NCBI GenBank assembly: GCA_017610265.1
Contig: JAFCCH010000010.1
Coordinates: 1 to 45,016, forward strand
Source: Nitrososphaerota archaeon
GTDB taxonomy: Archaea; Iainarchaeota; Iainarchaeia; Iainarchaeales; GCA-2688035
DNA length: 45,016 bases
Reading direction: 5' to 3'
Shown: piece by piece, positions 15,255 to 23,908 of the stretch
Layout: each line of letters begins with the position of its first letter
Position numbering within the stretch: position 1 is the stretch's first letter
Translations under genes and position numbers: made by a program
Notes under the pieces: generated by a model
The model's input: the letters and a program-made list of their open reading frames with translations, nothing else
Database searches by the model: none
What the model was told of the DNA's origin: nothing

Positions 15255-16562
15255 ATGAAGGTTGCAGTGATAGGAACTGGTTATGTTGGCCTTGTGGCAG
15301 GCACTTGTTTTGCAGACATGGGAAACGACGTAATTTGTGTGGACATCGACGAGAAAAAGATAAAAACTTTGAACGAGGGAAAGGTTCCTATTTATGAGCC
15401 AGGCCTTGACAAATTGATTAAGAAAAATGTTTCGGCAAAAAAACTTATTTTTACGACAAATTTTGATGACGCAATCAGAAAAAGCGAAGTTATCTTTATC
15501 GCGGTTGGAACGCCTCCAAAGCCAAAGGGAGACGCAGACCTAAGCTATGTTGAAAATGTGGCCAGGGGAATTGCCTCTGTTGCCAAAAAGCCAAAGATCG
15601 TTGTTGAAAAAAGCACTGTTCCGGTCCAAACCTGCAAAAGAATAATGCAGGTTCTTGACTGCAACGAAGGAGATGACAACGGCAAGTGTATCAAACATTT
15701 GGTTGTAAGCAATCCGGAATTCCTAAGGGAAGGAAGTGCAGTTGACGACTTCTTGCACCCTGACAGAATTGTTGTCGGAACAGACGACGAAAAGGCTGAA
15801 AAGGTAATGGACAAGCTTTACAAACCTCTTAATTCAAAGATTCTTTTTACAGACATTCAAAGTGCTGAATTGATAAAGCACGCAAGTAACAGTTTCCTTG
15901 CAACAAAAATCAGTTTTATCAATGCGGTTGCAAATGTTTGTGAAAAAACAGGTGCAGACATTGAAAAGGTTGCAGAGGGAATGGGTCTTGATGATCGAAT
16001 TGGCCGAAACTTCCTCAATGCGGGAATTGGATACGGCGGATTCTGTTTTCCAAAAGATGTTGAAGCCTTTATCAGAATCTCTGACAAGAACGGATATGAT
16101 TTCAAGCTCTTGAAAGAGGTTCAGGCAGTTAACAAGGGCCAGAGAGAACTATTCCTCAAAAAGATTGAGGACTCAATCTGGAACCTTAACGGCAAAACCA
16201 TTGGGGTTTTGGGTCTTGCGTTTAAGCCAAACACTGACGACATGAGGTTTGCACCAAGCATTGATATCATTAATACTTTGCTCGAAGAAGGGGCAAAGGT
16301 AAAAGCCTATGACCCAGAAGCAATGGGCAGGGCAAAAACCATTTTCAAGGACAAGATAGAGTACTGCGACGACATGTATGCAGTTCCAAAGGATGTCGAC
16401 GCCCTTTTGTTCCTAACTGAATGGGATGAGTTTAAGAAAATTGACCTTGAAAAGGTAAAGAAGATGATGAAGCAGCCATTTGTCTTTGATGGACGAAACA
16501 TGTTCAATCCAAAGGACATGAGGGCAATGGGCTTCAAGTACGAAAGCATTGGAAGGCTCTAA
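15255..16562 (+). CDS. ugd: UDP-glucose 6-dehydrogenase
   Basis: This enzyme oxidises UDP-glucose to UDP-glucuronate with two NAD+. The 435-residue protein has the NAD-binding GTGYVGLV at residues 7-14, VGTPPKPKGDADL (about 84-96), STVPVQT, NPEFLREGSAVDDF (about 153-166), the active-site Lys-Asn segment KHASNSF (about 208-214) and the catalytic Cys264 in GYGGFCFPKDV. The residue before the catalytic pair is Phe where Ser is usual (GGSCF). It is followed two bases later by a nucleotidyltransferase gene and then by UDP-xylose synthase, so the three genes would make UDP-glucose, UDP-glucuronate and UDP-xylose in turn. The start is fixed by AGGAGGT. Confidence 0.95.
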   Translation: MKVAVIGTGYVGLVAGTCFADMGNDVICVDIDEKKIKTLNEGKVPIYEPGLDKLIKKNVSAKKLIFTTNFDDAIRKSEVIFIAVGTPPKPKGDADLSYVENVARGIASVAKKPKIVVEKSTVPVQTCKRIMQVLDCNEGDDNGKCIKHLVVSNPEFLREGSAVDDFLHPDRIVVGTDDEKAEKVMDKLYKPLNSKILFTDIQSAELIKHASNSFLATKISFINAVANVCEKTGADIEKVAEGMGLDDRIGRNFLNAGIGYGGFCFPKDVEAFIRISDKNGYDFKLLKEVQAVNKGQRELFLKKIEDSIWNLNGKTIGVLGLAFKPNTDDMRFAPSIDIINTLLEEGAKVKAYDPEAMGRAKTIFKDKIEYCDDMYAVPKDVDALLFLTEWDEFKKIDLEKVKKMMKQPFVFDGRNMFNPKDMRAMGFKYESIGRL

Positions 16563-16564
16563 AG

Positions 16565-17302
16565 ATGCAGGTAATCATTCCGGTTGCAGGATATGCCACA
16601 AGGCTCTTTCCCCTGACAAAAGACAAGCCAAAGGCCTTGCTTGACGTTAAGGGAAAGACAATCCTTGAGCACATTCTGAAACGGATTGAAGACCTTCCAA
16701 ATATTTCAAGCATTTCCATTGTAAGTAATGCCAAGTTCTTTTCTCACTTTGACGACTTTGTCAAAGGCTATAATGCAAAGGTTTCAATAAATGTTTTGAA
16801 CGACGGCACAACAAGTAATGACGACAGGCTTGGGCAGATTGGCGACATTCAGCTTGCAATTGAAGAACAGGGAATTAACGAGGACTTGCTGCTGATTTCA
16901 GGAGACAACTTGTTTAACTTTAGCCTAATGCCTGCCTATAATTTTTTTAAGGAAAAAAATGCAATTGTAAACGCCTTGTATGACATAAAGGATTTGGAGG
17001 CTGCAAAAGAGCTTGGAGTAATGTCAATAGACCCTGTTTCAAGCATTGTCACAGACTTTGAGGAAAAGCCGGTTGAACCAAAGAGCACAAATGTTTCACT
17101 CGGCATTTACTTCTTTCCAAAGGATTCTGTCAAGGAAATAAAGGCCTTTTTGGACAGGGGCGGCAAGCCAGACAAGATAGGCTATCTAATGGCAGAACTA
17201 ACCGGAAAAAAGGCCCTTTTTGGCTTTGTTTACGAGCAAAAATGGTTTGACATAGGTGTTCCAATTGCTTTGGAGAAGGCAAGGAACGAATTTGAGCCAT
17301 AA
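16565..17302 (+). CDS. Sugar-1-phosphate nucleotidyltransferase (probably UTP-glucose-1-phosphate type)
   Basis: A 245-residue nucleotidyltransferase with an N-terminal motif IPVAGYATRLFPLT followed by DKPKALLDVKGKTILEHIL, the variant seen in a widespread subgroup where the usual GGxGTRL is AGYATRL. LLISGDNLFNF (about 113-123) holds the metal-binding Asp, FEEKP the sugar-binding Glu-Lys, and KWFDIGVP the closing segment. No C-terminal acyltransferase repeat is present. It begins two bases after the ugd stop and precedes UDP-xylose synthase, which suggests it makes UDP-glucose for that pathway; dTDP-glucose synthesis is the alternative. Confidence 0.88.
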   Translation: MQVIIPVAGYATRLFPLTKDKPKALLDVKGKTILEHILKRIEDLPNISSISIVSNAKFFSHFDDFVKGYNAKVSINVLNDGTTSNDDRLGQIGDIQLAIEEQGINEDLLLISGDNLFNFSLMPAYNFFKEKNAIVNALYDIKDLEAAKELGVMSIDPVSSIVTDFEEKPVEPKSTNVSLGIYFFPKDSVKEIKAFLDRGGKPDKIGYLMAELTGKKALFGFVYEQKWFDIGVPIALEKARNEFEP

Positions 17303-17348
17303 GCCCAATTAAATAATTTTTGTTGCTTTATTATTATAGGTTTTTTTA

Positions 17349-18287
17349 ATGAAAACAATTGTTATCACAGGCGGAGTAGGCTTTATCGGAAGCCACTTAT
17401 GCGAACGACTTTTGAAAGAAGGCAATAAGGTAATTGCAGTTGACAACTTTGTTACAGGCAACAAGGCAAATGTTAATGCCTTTCTCTCAAACGAAAACTT
17501 TTCACTAATTGAACACGATATTACAAAGCCCCTGGAGATTGAAGGAGAGGTTGACCAAATTTTCAATATGGCAAGCCCTGCTTCCCCGGTTGACTTTCCA
17601 AGAATTCCAATTGAAATTCTTTTGACAAACTCTCTTGGAACAAAAAATGTTTTGGATTTTGCTGTTTCAAAGAATGCAAGGATTTTACAGGCTTCAACAA
17701 GTGAGGTTTACGGAAATCCTTTGGAGCACCCTCAAAAGGAAACATATTTTGGAAATGTCAATACAATTGGGCCAAGAAGCTGTTATGATGAAGGAAAAAG
17801 GTTTAGCGAAGCCCTTCTACTGGCCTACAAAAGAAAGAAGAACGCAGACATTCGAATTGTAAGAATTTTCAATACTTATGGCCCAAGAATGAGGCCAAAG
17901 GACGGCAGAGTAATGCCAAATTTCATTAATCAGGCATTGGAAGGCAAGCCATTGACTGTTTACGGCGACGGAAGCCAGACAAGGTCTTTTTGTTTTGTGT
18001 CAGATGAGGCAGATGGCCTGATAAAGCTAATGAATTCTAATTATAACAAACCTGTTAATGTTGGAAATTCAAATGAGATGACAATAAAGCAGCTTGCAGA
18101 ACTTGTGATAAAGCAAATTGAAAGCAAAAGTGAGATTGCTTTTGAGCCATTGCCAGGAGACGACCCTGCAAAGAGAAAGCCGGACATTTCCCTTGCAAAG
18201 AAAGAGCTTGGATGGGAACCAAAAATAAGCCTTGAAGAGGGCTTGGCCAAAACAATTGATTGGTTCAGGCAAAGCGCGGGCAAGTGA
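17349..18287 (+). CDS. uxs: UDP-glucuronate decarboxylase (UDP-xylose synthase)
   Basis: This short-chain dehydrogenase-type enzyme converts UDP-glucuronate to UDP-xylose with bound NAD+. The 312-residue protein shows TGGVGFIGSH (7-16) for NAD, and the signatures that separate UXS from other epimerases: FNMASPASPVDF (about 72-83), STSEVYGNPLEHPQ (about 116-129) with the catalytic Glu119, GPRSCYDEGKR (about 141-151) with Tyr146 and Lys150, and the late GRVMPNF and YGDGSQTRSFCFV. It follows the nucleotidyltransferase gene by 46 bases. With ugd it gives a complete route to UDP-xylose. Cytoplasmic; no extra domains. Confidence 0.94.
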   Translation: MKTIVITGGVGFIGSHLCERLLKEGNKVIAVDNFVTGNKANVNAFLSNENFSLIEHDITKPLEIEGEVDQIFNMASPASPVDFPRIPIEILLTNSLGTKNVLDFAVSKNARILQASTSEVYGNPLEHPQKETYFGNVNTIGPRSCYDEGKRFSEALLLAYKRKKNADIRIVRIFNTYGPRMRPKDGRVMPNFINQALEGKPLTVYGDGSQTRSFCFVSDEADGLIKLMNSNYNKPVNVGNSNEMTIKQLAELVIKQIESKSEIAFEPLPGDDPAKRKPDISLAKKELGWEPKISLEEGLAKTIDWFRQSAGK

Positions 18288-18292
18288 TCTAC

Positions 18293-19723
18293 ATGCCTTT
18301 AAAAATATTGCTGATTCATCCCCCTGCCGATATGTCGGTCAAAAAGGTTCGCATTGAAAAGTCCGCAATTGAAAAATTACACGCTGTAACCGCCCCATTG
18401 GGCCTTGCATATCTTGCGGCAATGGTGAAAGACCTTGATGTAAAAGTTCAGATTTTTGACGCAAACCTTTTTCAGGCTTCCCTTGAAGAAATTGGTGAGG
18501 AAATCAAAAAGGCAAAGCCAGATCTTGTTGGCATTGGAGTAACCTCTGCCTCTGGAAAGGCAGGTGGCCAAATTGCAGACCTTTCAAAGGAACTGGCGCC
18601 AAACGCTCTCACTCTAGTTGGAGGGCCACACATTATTGCAACAGGAACTGAGATGATGGAAATCTTTGCAGGAGTTGACATTTTAATTCCGGGAGATGCT
18701 GAAGAGTCTTTCAGGGAGCTTGTTGAAACACTTCTTGCAAAAAAACCTTTGGCAAAGAGCAGGGGCATTATCTTTAGAGACAAGAAAGGCAAGTTTGTAA
18801 AGACCGAGCCGATTCCTTTGAAGCACTTGGATGATTTGCCAATGCCTGAGTGGGATTTGCTGCCTCCGCTGGACAAGTATAATTTCCAGCCCGCAACTTA
18901 CAGGCGACATCCCCATTCTTTTGTGGTTGCAAGCAGGGGCTGCCCTTACAGATGCGTGTTCTGTCATATCAGCAGGTTCAGGCACCAGGTAAGGGTCAGG
19001 TCTCCTGAAAAGATTGTTGAAGAAATAAAGATTTTATATGAAAAATATGGAATCAGGGAATTCAGGTTTGGAGACGAAATATTTACGTTGAACCACAAGT
19101 GGTGCACTGAAATTTGTGATAGGATAATTAAGGCTGGGCTTGATATTTCCTGGACTTGTGACACAAGACCTGACCGAATGTCTGCAGAGCTTGCCAAAAA
19201 GCTTGCTGAAGCAGGCTGCTGGGCTATTTCAATTGGAGTTGAGTCAGGCTCTCAAAAGATTCTTGACAGAATAAAGAAAGACATTACTTTGCAGCAGGTG
19301 GTTGACACAGTCAAGTATGCACATGATGCAGGCATGATTGTAAGGGCTTTCTTCATGCTTGGCTTTCCGTTTGAGACAAGGAATGACATTGAGCAAACAA
19401 TTGACTTTGCAAAAAGGTCAGGCATTGACTTTTCCCAGTTTAGTTACGTTATTCCATTCCCTGGCACTGAAATTTATGACATTTGCCAGGAAAAGGGCAT
19501 TTATGGGAAATACGGTTGGATGGAGTATGATGCATCAGTCTACACAACCCCAACCTGCTTGCCTGACGGCATAACCAAGGAAGAAATGCAGGTTTACTTC
19601 AAAAGAGCTTACAGGGAATTCTATTTCAGGCCAAAGCTTTGGATTAAGGTATTGCTCAGCATTAGAAGCATGACTGATATCGAACGTTACTGGAAGGGCT
19701 TTTGGGGCCTTATTCATGCCTAA
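18293..19723 (+). CDS. B12-binding-domain radical SAM protein (1)
   Basis: The 476-residue protein has a cobalamin-binding-type N-terminal domain (about 1-150; LLIHPPAD, PLGLAYLAAMV, LVGGPHIIATG, LIPGDAEESF) and a radical SAM domain with Cys217, Cys221 and Cys224 in RGCPYRCVFC. SIGVESGSQKILD and FMLGFPFET are further family marks. The C-terminal tail contains YREFYFRPKLW, a motif shared with the other B12-type proteins of this window. Such class B proteins often methylate unreactive carbon or phosphorus, or rearrange lipids and sugars; the substrate is unknown. The ATG at 18293 is five bases after the uxs stop and is preceded by GTGATC. Translational coupling with uxs points to a sugar-linked role. 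Confidence 0.9.
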   Translation: MPLKILLIHPPADMSVKKVRIEKSAIEKLHAVTAPLGLAYLAAMVKDLDVKVQIFDANLFQASLEEIGEEIKKAKPDLVGIGVTSASGKAGGQIADLSKELAPNALTLVGGPHIIATGTEMMEIFAGVDILIPGDAEESFRELVETLLAKKPLAKSRGIIFRDKKGKFVKTEPIPLKHLDDLPMPEWDLLPPLDKYNFQPATYRRHPHSFVVASRGCPYRCVFCHISRFRHQVRVRSPEKIVEEIKILYEKYGIREFRFGDEIFTLNHKWCTEICDRIIKAGLDISWTCDTRPDRMSAELAKKLAEAGCWAISIGVESGSQKILDRIKKDITLQQVVDTVKYAHDAGMIVRAFFMLGFPFETRNDIEQTIDFAKRSGIDFSQFSYVIPFPGTEIYDICQEKGIYGKYGWMEYDASVYTTPTCLPDGITKEEMQVYFKRAYREFYFRPKLWIKVLLSIRSMTDIERYWKGFWGLIHA

Positions 19724-19765
19724 ACATTAAGCGAAAAATCAGATTTTAAGAAACAGGCAAACAAA

Positions 19766-20485
19766 TCAGATTTTGCCTTCTTTCTTCATTCTTTCCCTGA
19801 ACTGGAAAATTTCTTTTACATAGTCCTTTGTGTCAGAAAAAATCTTAACAGTTGACTTGGTCTCGGGATTTTTTTCAAATTCAACAGGAATTTCCTTTAT
19901 CTTCAGGCCCTCGTAATAGGCGATTGCCATTATTTCCGTGTCCCAAAACCAGTGTTTGTTCTTTGTCTGTGCCAGGATTGGAGCAATCTTTTTCTTGTTA
20001 AAAAATTTACAGCCTGACTCAGTGTCTTTTAACTTAATTTTCAAAAGAACCCGTGTAAACTTGTTGTAGCCTCGGCTTAACACAAATCGATGAATGTTTT
20101 TCCAAGTAATCTTGGTGTGCCTGTCTCCAATTGAAACGTCAAAGCCGTTGTCAATTGCTTCAACAAGTTTTGGAATGTATTTTTCGCTTACCTCCAAGTC
20201 AATGTCAAGGAAGCCGACAATTTCTCCCCTGGCTTTGGCAATTGCGTCTTTTACCGTCTGACCACGGCCCTGGTTGACTGTGTGAAAGTAAGCCTTGGCA
20301 TTTGAATTTTCTGCGGCAATCTTCCTGATGTTGTCTGCCGTTTTGTCTGTGCTTTTGTCGTCGAAGAGAATTATTTCAAACGGCCTGTTCATTTTGCCAA
20401 GCAAGTTCTCCAGCCTTTTGACTGCCTTGAAAATAAATTCTCCTTCATTGTAGCATGGGATTGTGAGGCTTACCATTTTCTTCAT
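19766..20485 (-). CDS. GT2 glycosyltransferase, dolichyl-phosphate sugar synthase type
   Basis: A 239-residue soluble GT-A enzyme. SLTIPCYNEGEFI (about 6-18) starts the fold, ILFDDKSTDKTAD (about 39-51) binds the nucleotide, and FLDIDLEVS (about 92-100) is the metal-binding DxD region; HWFWDTEIMA and KIKEIPVEF later are typical of polyprenyl-phosphate hexose synthases. It probably moves a sugar from an NDP-sugar to the polyprenyl phosphate carrier at the inner membrane face. No membrane segment is present, so it is the soluble type. It is downstream of the DegT aminotransferase gene (nine bases between) and shares the WFWDTEI motif with the GT2 gene at 23909, its likely paralogue. Confidence 0.88.
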   Translation of the reverse strand: MKKMVSLTIPCYNEGEFIFKAVKRLENLLGKMNRPFEIILFDDKSTDKTADNIRKIAAENSNAKAYFHTVNQGRGQTVKDAIAKARGEIVGFLDIDLEVSEKYIPKLVEAIDNGFDVSIGDRHTKITWKNIHRFVLSRGYNKFTRVLLKIKLKDTESGCKFFNKKKIAPILAQTKNKHWFWDTEIMAIAYYEGLKIKEIPVEFEKNPETKSTVKIFSDTKDYVKEIFQFRERMKKEGKI

Positions 20486-20494
20486 TTAATCACA

Positions 20495-21688
20495 TTATTT
20501 TTTGTAAAAGTCAAGCACTTTTGTAATGGAGGTTATTACGTCTTCAACATCCTGGTCTGAAAGTTTTGGAGACAAAGGCAAAGAAATTGTCCGGTCTGAA
20601 ATAAATTTCGCGTTTGGAAACTGCTCTTGCTTAAATCCAAAAGTGTCTATGTAATACCTGTGCAAATGCAGTGAAATAAAGTGAATGCCTGTGCCTATGT
20701 TCTCTTTGTGAAGGGCTTGTTGCAAAAAGTTTCTGCCCTTTTTCAGTTTTTCCAAATCAAGCAGTGGAGTATAAAGATGCCTTGCGTGCCTTGTGTTCTC
20801 CTCGGTTTTTGCAGGAAGGAACACAGGCAAGTCCTCAAATGCCTCATTGTATTTCTTCCAGATTTTTTCCCTTTTCTTTAAATTTTTTTCAACCCTTGCA
20901 AGTTGGTGAATGCCGAGAGCTGCCTGCATGTCCATCATGTTAAATTTGTAGCCTGGAAAAACAACTTCGTAGTGCTTAAAGCCCTCGTCGCTGTATCTTT
21001 GCCATGCTCCCTTGCTTAAACCATGTAATGCATATTTTTCAATATCTTCAGCCCACTTACCATTGTTTGTGGCAACCATTCCACCTTCTCCGCATACAAC
21101 GTTTTTTGTCGCATAGAAAGAGAACGCCGTTAAATCTGAAATATTTCCAATCTTTTTGCCCTTGTATTTGGCTTCAACTGCATGGGCAGCGTCTTCTATT
21201 ACAAGCAGGCTGTTGTCTTTGGCAATCCTTTGGATTTCGTCCATGTTACAGGGCCTTCCTGCAAGGTGTACTGGAATTATTGCTTTGGTTTTCTTTGTAA
21301 CTGCTTTCTCAACAAGGTTTGGATCAATGTTCATTGTGTTCTTTTCAACATCAACAAAGACCGGCTTTGCCCCTGCGTGCAGTATAACATTTGCTGTTGA
21401 GGAAAATGTAAGCGGTGTTGTAATGACTTCGTCACCTGGCTTTATTCCTGAGACAATCAATGAGAGAAACATGCCTGCTGTGCAGCTGTTCAATGCTTTT
21501 GTGTGCTTGCAGCCAATGTATTCTTTAAAATCTTTTTCAAAGCGCAGTACTTTTGGGCCTGTTCCAATCCAGCTTTTCTTTAAGCTGTCGACAACCTCGT
21601 CTATTTCTGGCTGTAGTATTTCAGGGCTGCCAAAGACAAGATATTCTTCTCTTACAGGCTTTCCTCCTTCTATTGCAGGTTTTTTCAT
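20495..21688 (-). CDS. DegT/DnrJ/EryC1/StrS family sugar aminotransferase
   Basis: A 397-residue PLP enzyme that moves an amino group from glutamate or glutamine to a keto-sugar nucleotide. It shows SCTAGMFLSL (about 68-77) and TTPLTFSSTANVI for PLP phosphate binding, VIEDAAHAVEAKYKG (about 158-172) with the Asp that contacts the PLP ring nitrogen, and SFYATKNVVCGEGGM (about 190-204) with the PLP-binding Lys. The length is normal. The final HRYYIDTFG and ISLPLSPKLSD match this family. It starts an operon with the following GT2 gene. It would make an amino sugar for the surface glycan; the keto-sugar source (a dehydratase) is not seen in the window. Confidence 0.93.
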   Translation of the reverse strand: MKKPAIEGGKPVREEYLVFGSPEILQPEIDEVVDSLKKSWIGTGPKVLRFEKDFKEYIGCKHTKALNSCTAGMFLSLIVSGIKPGDEVITTPLTFSSTANVILHAGAKPVFVDVEKNTMNIDPNLVEKAVTKKTKAIIPVHLAGRPCNMDEIQRIAKDNSLLVIEDAAHAVEAKYKGKKIGNISDLTAFSFYATKNVVCGEGGMVATNNGKWAEDIEKYALHGLSKGAWQRYSDEGFKHYEVVFPGYKFNMMDMQAALGIHQLARVEKNLKKREKIWKKYNEAFEDLPVFLPAKTEENTRHARHLYTPLLDLEKLKKGRNFLQQALHKENIGTGIHFISLHLHRYYIDTFGFKQEQFPNAKFISDRTISLPLSPKLSDQDVEDVITSITKVLDFYKK

Positions 21689-21774
21689 TGAGTCCTTTCC
21701 TAAATTTGTGTTTTTTGCTTAAGCATTACTTACTCTGTGAATTTAATGAATTGAGCTAAAAAGCATTAAAAATC

Positions 21775-21797
21775 ATAACGTTATCAGAATTGTACCA
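21775..21797. promoter_or_regulatory. Candidate operator: ATAACGTTAT palindrome and AGAATTGTACCA motif
   Basis: Between divergent genes lies a perfect 10-base palindrome (21775-21784), directly followed by agaattgtacca (21786-21797). The second motif recurs exactly, in the same orientation to its gene, before the deacetylase operon (28084-28095), and in part before the operon starting at 38270. Regulatory use is inference. Confidence 0.35.
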
Positions 21798-21833
21798 AAC
21801 TTTTTTGCGATGCTTTTTATTACTATTGTCTTA

Positions 21834-22364
21834 ATGGATTTTTATATGCCGGTCAACGAAATGCCCTATGATCACTGGAATCCGCTTGTAAGGTTTTACT
21901 TTAATGGCATCCTAAAGAAGGCCGTTAAACTTGCAGACCTTAAGACAGGGGAAACAGTGCTTGACTTTGGCTGCGAAAGCCAACAGCTCAAGAAATTTAT
22001 TCCAAAGGGTGTGAAATATGTGGGATTTGACATTGTTCCGGGAAATTCAGATCTCAAGGATTATAGGCAGGCAAGGCCAAACGTTGTTTTTGCTTTAAGC
22101 GTGTTGGAACACCTTGAGGAAAAGGAACTTGAATATACTTTAAATGACTTTAAGCAAATGGGTGTCAAAAAGCTTGTTGTAAGCTTGCCGACAGAACACT
22201 TCATTTCAAAGATTTTGGCCTGGCTTCATGGTTTTAGTGAAGAACACGAGGACGAGCACAAAACAAACTGGAAAAGCGTTTACAAAATTCTTTCAAGCAG
22301 GTTAAAGCAGGAAAAAACAGCCGGCTTTTACACAATGCAAAAAATGAGTGTCTGGGCTCTTTAA
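21834..22364 (+). CDS. SAM-dependent methyltransferase-like protein
   Basis: About 176 residues with a short class I methyltransferase fold: VLDFGCESQQLKKFI is the SAM loop, YVGFDIVPG the second strand, and VFALSVLEHLEE the fourth strand motif, followed by KLVVSLPTEHF. The fold ends early, with no clear C-terminal substrate region. The fold assignment is good, the substrate is unknown. Possible starts are the ATGs at 21810, 21834 and 21846; the first adds a hydrophobic stub, and a TATA-like TTTTTATTA lies 28 bases before the third. The next gene, a membrane glycosyltransferase, follows 54 bases later. Confidence 0.78.
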   Translation: MDFYMPVNEMPYDHWNPLVRFYFNGILKKAVKLADLKTGETVLDFGCESQQLKKFIPKGVKYVGFDIVPGNSDLKDYRQARPNVVFALSVLEHLEEKELEYTLNDFKQMGVKKLVVSLPTEHFISKILAWLHGFSEEHEDEHKTNWKSVYKILSSRLKQEKTAGFYTMQKMSVWAL

Positions 22365-22418
22365 TTGAAAACAATTCTAACAGATAATTTAATGGTGAAT
22401 TTTTAGGGGTGAATGATT

Positions 22419-23885
22419 ATGTCTGAACAACTTTTGTCCTCGGTAAAAAACAAGACAATTTTTGGAATGATTGCCTTATTCCTTGTTTTAATGGTTGCAA
22501 ACCTTCTTCTTTCAAGGCCCAATCCAGATGAAGGAATTCATATGATGGGCGGGTGGCTTTTGCTGAATGGAACAGTCCTTTACTCAGAGCTTTTCTCAAT
22601 GTATGCTCCTGGAAGCTATTTTATTCTTGCGGCATTCTATTCCTTGTTTCCTGCAGACTTTGTTGTAAGTAGGCTTTTGATGCTTGCAGTAAACCTTGGT
22701 TCTCTTGTAGCATTCTTTGCCTTGTGCAGAAAGCTTTTGGACGAAAGGGCTTCCTTGATTGCGTTATTTTTCTACGTGGTCTGGAGTGTTTTTACAATTT
22801 CCTGGAATGTTCTAATGGAACCATTTATGACACTTTTTGCAATTCTTTTGGTTTACTTTGTCTTAACCTATCTTGAATCAAAAAAGCTTCAGGATCTTGC
22901 TCTTGCAGGCCTGTTTATTGCAAGCATTGTCATGATGAAGCAGACAATGCTGTTCTTTTCAACAGCCGCATTGTTTTTCCTAATCATTAAGGCAAGGCCT
23001 TCCCTCAAAGAGTATGCGGTTTTAGGAGTTTCCTATGCCCTGCTTCCCTTGCTTTTTCTTTACTACCTTTTTTCAAACAATGCCTTTTTTGACTTTGTTG
23101 ACCAGGCAATTCTTTACAACCTTGCCCACTCTTCGCTTTTTGCTTTTAGGTTTCACCTTGGCTGGATTGCGGTAACTGCCTTGTTTGTCTCGGTCTTTGC
23201 ACTTGCTGCTCTTTTGTTTCTTTCAAAAAAGCTTAGAATCAAGAAGGACAAGGGTCAGCTTTTGTTTATTTGGATTGTTTTAACTCTTCCAACCTTGCTG
23301 CCTGTTCTTGGCTGCTGCCACCACCACCTGCCTTTGGTGCCTGGCTTTGTGATTCTTTTCACCCTTGCCTTTGACTCTGTTTTCTTCAAAGGAGACGGCT
23401 TTAGCCTTAAGGGCTTTGATGCAAAGCCTTTACTGAAAGGATTTTTGGCTTTGGTTTTTGTGGCAAGCATTGTGGGTTCAGGTATTTACCTTTCACAATA
23501 CTTTTTCCAAAATGATTTCGAGGACTTGTTTGAAGTAGCTGAATTTGTTAATGAAAATAGTTCTCCTGAGGACAAAATTCATGTAACCTACTGGGATGAA
23601 GAAGTTTACTTCTTTGCCTTAAGAAAGCCGGCCACAAGATACCTTTACCACCCATTTTTGTTTGAGGCAGAGGAAAAGGCATTTCAGGCAGAGGTTGTTC
23701 AGGCACTTGAGGATGAAAAAGCAATTTTCGTGGTGGACTTTGCAAGAGACGATGAACCCATGCAAAGCGAGGGAGAAATGTCAGAATATATCCTTGAAAA
23801 TTACTCTCTTGTAAAAACACAGGAAATGGATCCTGCTCTCTACAACACTTTTAACTATGGCTTTGTTTTGCAGAGAAACGAGTAA
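22419..23885 (+). CDS. GT-C membrane glycosyltransferase (PMT/ArnT-like) (1)
   Basis: A 488-residue polytopic protein with about ten membrane segments over residues 15-370, then a soluble C-terminal domain of about 110 residues. The first outer loop has NPDEG, the acidic pair expected at the catalytic site of GT39/GT83-type enzymes, which use polyprenyl-phosphate sugars on the outer face. A later loop contains GCCHHHLPLVPGF, a Cys/His-rich version of the usual HYxLPLLP segment of the family and a possible metal site. The ATG at 22419 is preferred over the ATG at 22413, because GGGGTGA directly abuts the first. The acceptor may be a lipid-linked glycan or a protein. Confidence 0.87.
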   Translation: MSEQLLSSVKNKTIFGMIALFLVLMVANLLLSRPNPDEGIHMMGGWLLLNGTVLYSELFSMYAPGSYFILAAFYSLFPADFVVSRLLMLAVNLGSLVAFFALCRKLLDERASLIALFFYVVWSVFTISWNVLMEPFMTLFAILLVYFVLTYLESKKLQDLALAGLFIASIVMMKQTMLFFSTAALFFLIIKARPSLKEYAVLGVSYALLPLLFLYYLFSNNAFFDFVDQAILYNLAHSSLFAFRFHLGWIAVTALFVSVFALAALLFLSKKLRIKKDKGQLLFIWIVLTLPTLLPVLGCCHHHLPLVPGFVILFTLAFDSVFFKGDGFSLKGFDAKPLLKGFLALVFVASIVGSGIYLSQYFFQNDFEDLFEVAEFVNENSSPEDKIHVTYWDEEVYFFALRKPATRYLYHPFLFEAEEKAFQAEVVQALEDEKAIFVVDFARDDEPMQSEGEMSEYILENYSLVKTQEMDPALYNTFNYGFVLQRNE

Positions 23886-23908
23886 CGGCTTTTCTTTAAG
23901 AAAAAGAA

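Noticed and set aside
19737-19776. Direct repeat aatcagattt between convergent genes
   Set aside because: Ten bases in AT-rich sequence can easily arise by chance; no hairpin or further copies.
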